A stretch of 6,114 bases of DNA. Origin: Actinomycetes bacterium. GTDB lineage: Bacteria > Actinomycetota > Actinomycetes > Actinomycetales > Cellulomonadaceae. The translations under genes and the position numbers were made by a program. The DNA is taken from contig JAEYUL010000017.1 of assembly GCA_023432565.1 (NCBI GenBank), forward strand, positions 1 through 6,114. Direction: 5' to 3'. The notes below the pieces were generated by a model. That model was not told the DNA's origin and made no database searches. It saw nothing but the letters and a program-made list of their open reading frames with translations. Within the stretch, counting starts at the first letter, position 1; each line of letters begins with the position of its first letter. This document shows positions 5,121 through 6,114 of the stretch, in pieces.

Positions 5121-5273
5121 CCAGAGTGTCGATCGCACGTGGGGAGGACCGCGTGCGCACCATCGTCGGGGACGTCGAGCCGCGCCGGGACGCAAGACCT
5201 CGAAGGCCTGGGGGCGGGCTGTGGGGCCACGCCGGGTGCTCCTCGCGCACGCACCCAGGAAGGCCGGGATCGG

Positions 5274-6114
5274 ATGCCCTTGTTCGAGCTCGACGACGGC
5301 CGCCCGCGCCTCGTCCAGCCGATGCAGCCGCTGCCCGGTTCGTTCGCCCAGGATCTCGCCCTGCTGCTGACGCACCACCTGGCGGCCATCGCGGGGGAGC
5401 CGCTGTTCCCGGTGCGGCACCGGTCCGGTGCCCCGGACCACGCCGACCTGCCCGAGCTGCTCGCGCTGGACGCGACGGGACGAGCGGTCGTCGTGGAGGC
5501 GGTCCAGGTGCTCGACGACGACGCGGTGGTCGCCGCGCTGCGGCACGCGGGTGCGGCGGCGCGCATGACGGCCACCGACCTCGCCAGGTCCTACCACGCG
5601 GACCCCGACCGGTTCGCGGTGGACTTCGCGGCGTTCCGCGACCAGGTCGCGTTCGGGATGACGACGAGCCGCCGCGAGGGTGTGCGGCTGGTCGTCGTGT
5701 GCTCGGAGGTCGCGACCGAGGCCGGTGACACGTTGGGCTACCTGCGCGGACCGGGGCGCCATGTGGACGTCCTGCAGCTCGGCGTCGTCCGCGGCGTCGA
5801 CGACCGCCGGTTCCTCGACGTCTCGCCGCTCGCGCGGCACGAGAACGTGCGCCGGCCGGTCGAGCCGACCGCGCTGCGCCTGGTCCGCTCGAGCGAGGCG
5901 TCCTTCGCGACCGCGATGGCCTACGACGAGGGGCGTCGCCGCCCGCCGGCACCGCTGGGCGACACGGGCCACGCGGGGTCGTCGCACGCACCGGGACTGC
6001 CGTCGACCTCGGCGTTCCCGTCCGGGCCCGGGCAGACGAACGCGCCGCGCCGGTCGTCGCCGCCCGCCGCGCAGCGTCCCGGCACGGGCCGTCCGACCCC
6101 GTCCACGCCGCGGT
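5274..6114 (+). CDS. Unrecognised protein with PD-(D/E)XK-like N-terminal region and disordered tail (partial, runs off window)
   Basis: The frame from ATG 5274 is open to the window end (280 codons), with codon third positions strongly G or C; overlapping frames here are its shadows. AGGAAGG at 5257-5263 is the ribosome binding site, ten bases upstream. It starts MPLFELDDGR. Residues 62-78 read LLALDATGRAVVVEAVQ, the Asp-turn-Glu strand layout of PD-(D/E)XK nucleases (Asp66, Glu75), but the lysine expected two residues after Glu is Val77. A helix with ALRHAGAAA (88-96), a conserved-looking FAAFRDQV (118-125), a strand RLVVVCSE (138-145) and RRFLDVSPL (178-186) follow, again as in that fold. 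Residues about 221-280 are rich in Pro, Ser, Gly, Ala and Arg and are probably disordered. I infer a degenerate nuclease-like domain of unknown role; no catalytic activity is claimed. The remaining C terminus is not visible. Confidence 0.75.
   Translation, partial: MPLFELDDGRPRLVQPMQPLPGSFAQDLALLLTHHLAAIAGEPLFPVRHRSGAPDHADLPELLALDATGRAVVVEAVQVLDDDAVVAALRHAGAAARMTATDLARSYHADPDRFAVDFAAFRDQVAFGMTTSRREGVRLVVVCSEVATEAGDTLGYLRGPGRHVDVLQLGVVRGVDDRRFLDVSPLARHENVRRPVEPTALRLVRSSEASFATAMAYDEGRRRPPAPLGDTGHAGSSHAPGLPSTSAFPSGPGQTNAPRRSSPPAAQRPGTGRPTPSTPR

Larger units (their letters stand above)
4934..5273 (+). other. 340-bp non-coding region: terminator zone, candidate promoter and structured leader
   Basis: No open frame here has both consistent codon usage and a credible stop-to-start layout. 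From left to right it holds hairpin CGGCC/GGCCG (4950-4965), a small hairpin CGGG-GCAAA-CCCG (4981-4993), a promoter-like pair (5010-5038), three adjacent hairpins (5072-5120), a strong GGGGAGGA ribosome-binding-like site (5141-5148) and a hairpin GGGTGC/GCACCC (5234-5256) next to the ribosome binding site of the last gene. I see no tRNA, and no riboswitch I can name with confidence. Confidence 0.5.

Noticed and set aside
4934..5273. Possible 4.5S SRP RNA, tRNA or TPP riboswitch in the 340-bp gap.
   Set aside because: None of the characteristic conserved loops (SRP GGTCAGG/GGAAGG core, tRNA T-arm, TPP CUGAGA element) is present.
5076..5987. A 303-codon - strand frame opposite the last gene.
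   Set aside because: It mirrors the + strand gene from 5274, has Arg- and Val-rich shadow composition and no ribosome binding site. The + strand frame has the better start signal and fold-like strand/helix pattern.
5994..6007. GGGAC-N4-GTCGA in the last gene as a second DosR-like box.
   Set aside because: One arm is imperfect and it lies inside a coding tail with no promoter or gene start following it.

Overview
The window is very GC-rich chromosomal DNA. Codon third positions are almost always G or C, start codons are ATG or GTG, and one promoter appears to drive a leaderless mRNA. This suggests a high-GC actinobacterium, with Cellulomonas or a related Micrococcales as the best guess. That placement is an inference from composition and gene families, not from a marker gene. 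I see no transposase, CRISPR array, tRNA or rRNA.

Left part (1-957, + strand): the last codons of an upstream gene may end at 36. An OsmC-type thiol peroxidase follows (196-633), with both catalytic cysteines. A small stand-alone FeoA-like (SH3-fold) protein comes next (721-957). Just before it lies an 18-bp perfect palindrome with the GGGAC-N4-GTCCC core of an actinobacterial DosR/DevR box. A TAGCGT -10 hexamer follows, and the GTG start sits where the transcript should begin. This is the most interesting regulatory signal in the window.

Centre (1108-4041, + strand): one large gene of 977 codons encodes an FAD-linked oxidase fused to a GlpC-like iron-sulfur/CCG module. This is the YdiJ / Fe-S D-lactate dehydrogenase architecture, a flavin-dependent D-2-hydroxyacid dehydrogenase that passes electrons to a membrane acceptor. 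It converges, with a 16-bp gap, on a small FMN-binding split-barrel (pyridoxamine-phosphate-oxidase-like) gene on the - strand (4058-4516). That gene is divergent from a small MTH1187/YkoF-type thiamine-binding protein (4613-4933).

Right part (4934-6114): a 340-bp non-coding stretch holds a candidate promoter and several consecutive hairpins. It precedes a + strand gene starting at 5274 that runs off the window. Its first 220 residues resemble a PD-(D/E)XK-like nuclease fold in which the catalytic lysine is missing. A proline-, serine- and glycine-rich low-complexity tail follows.

The genes do not form one operon. Peroxide defence (OsmC), iron handling (FeoA), a flavin/Fe-S oxidase and an FMN protein share a redox and low-oxygen theme, but that link is inference. 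I find no convincing complete new system. The best leads are the DosR-like box at feoA and the long structured leader with its unusual downstream gene.
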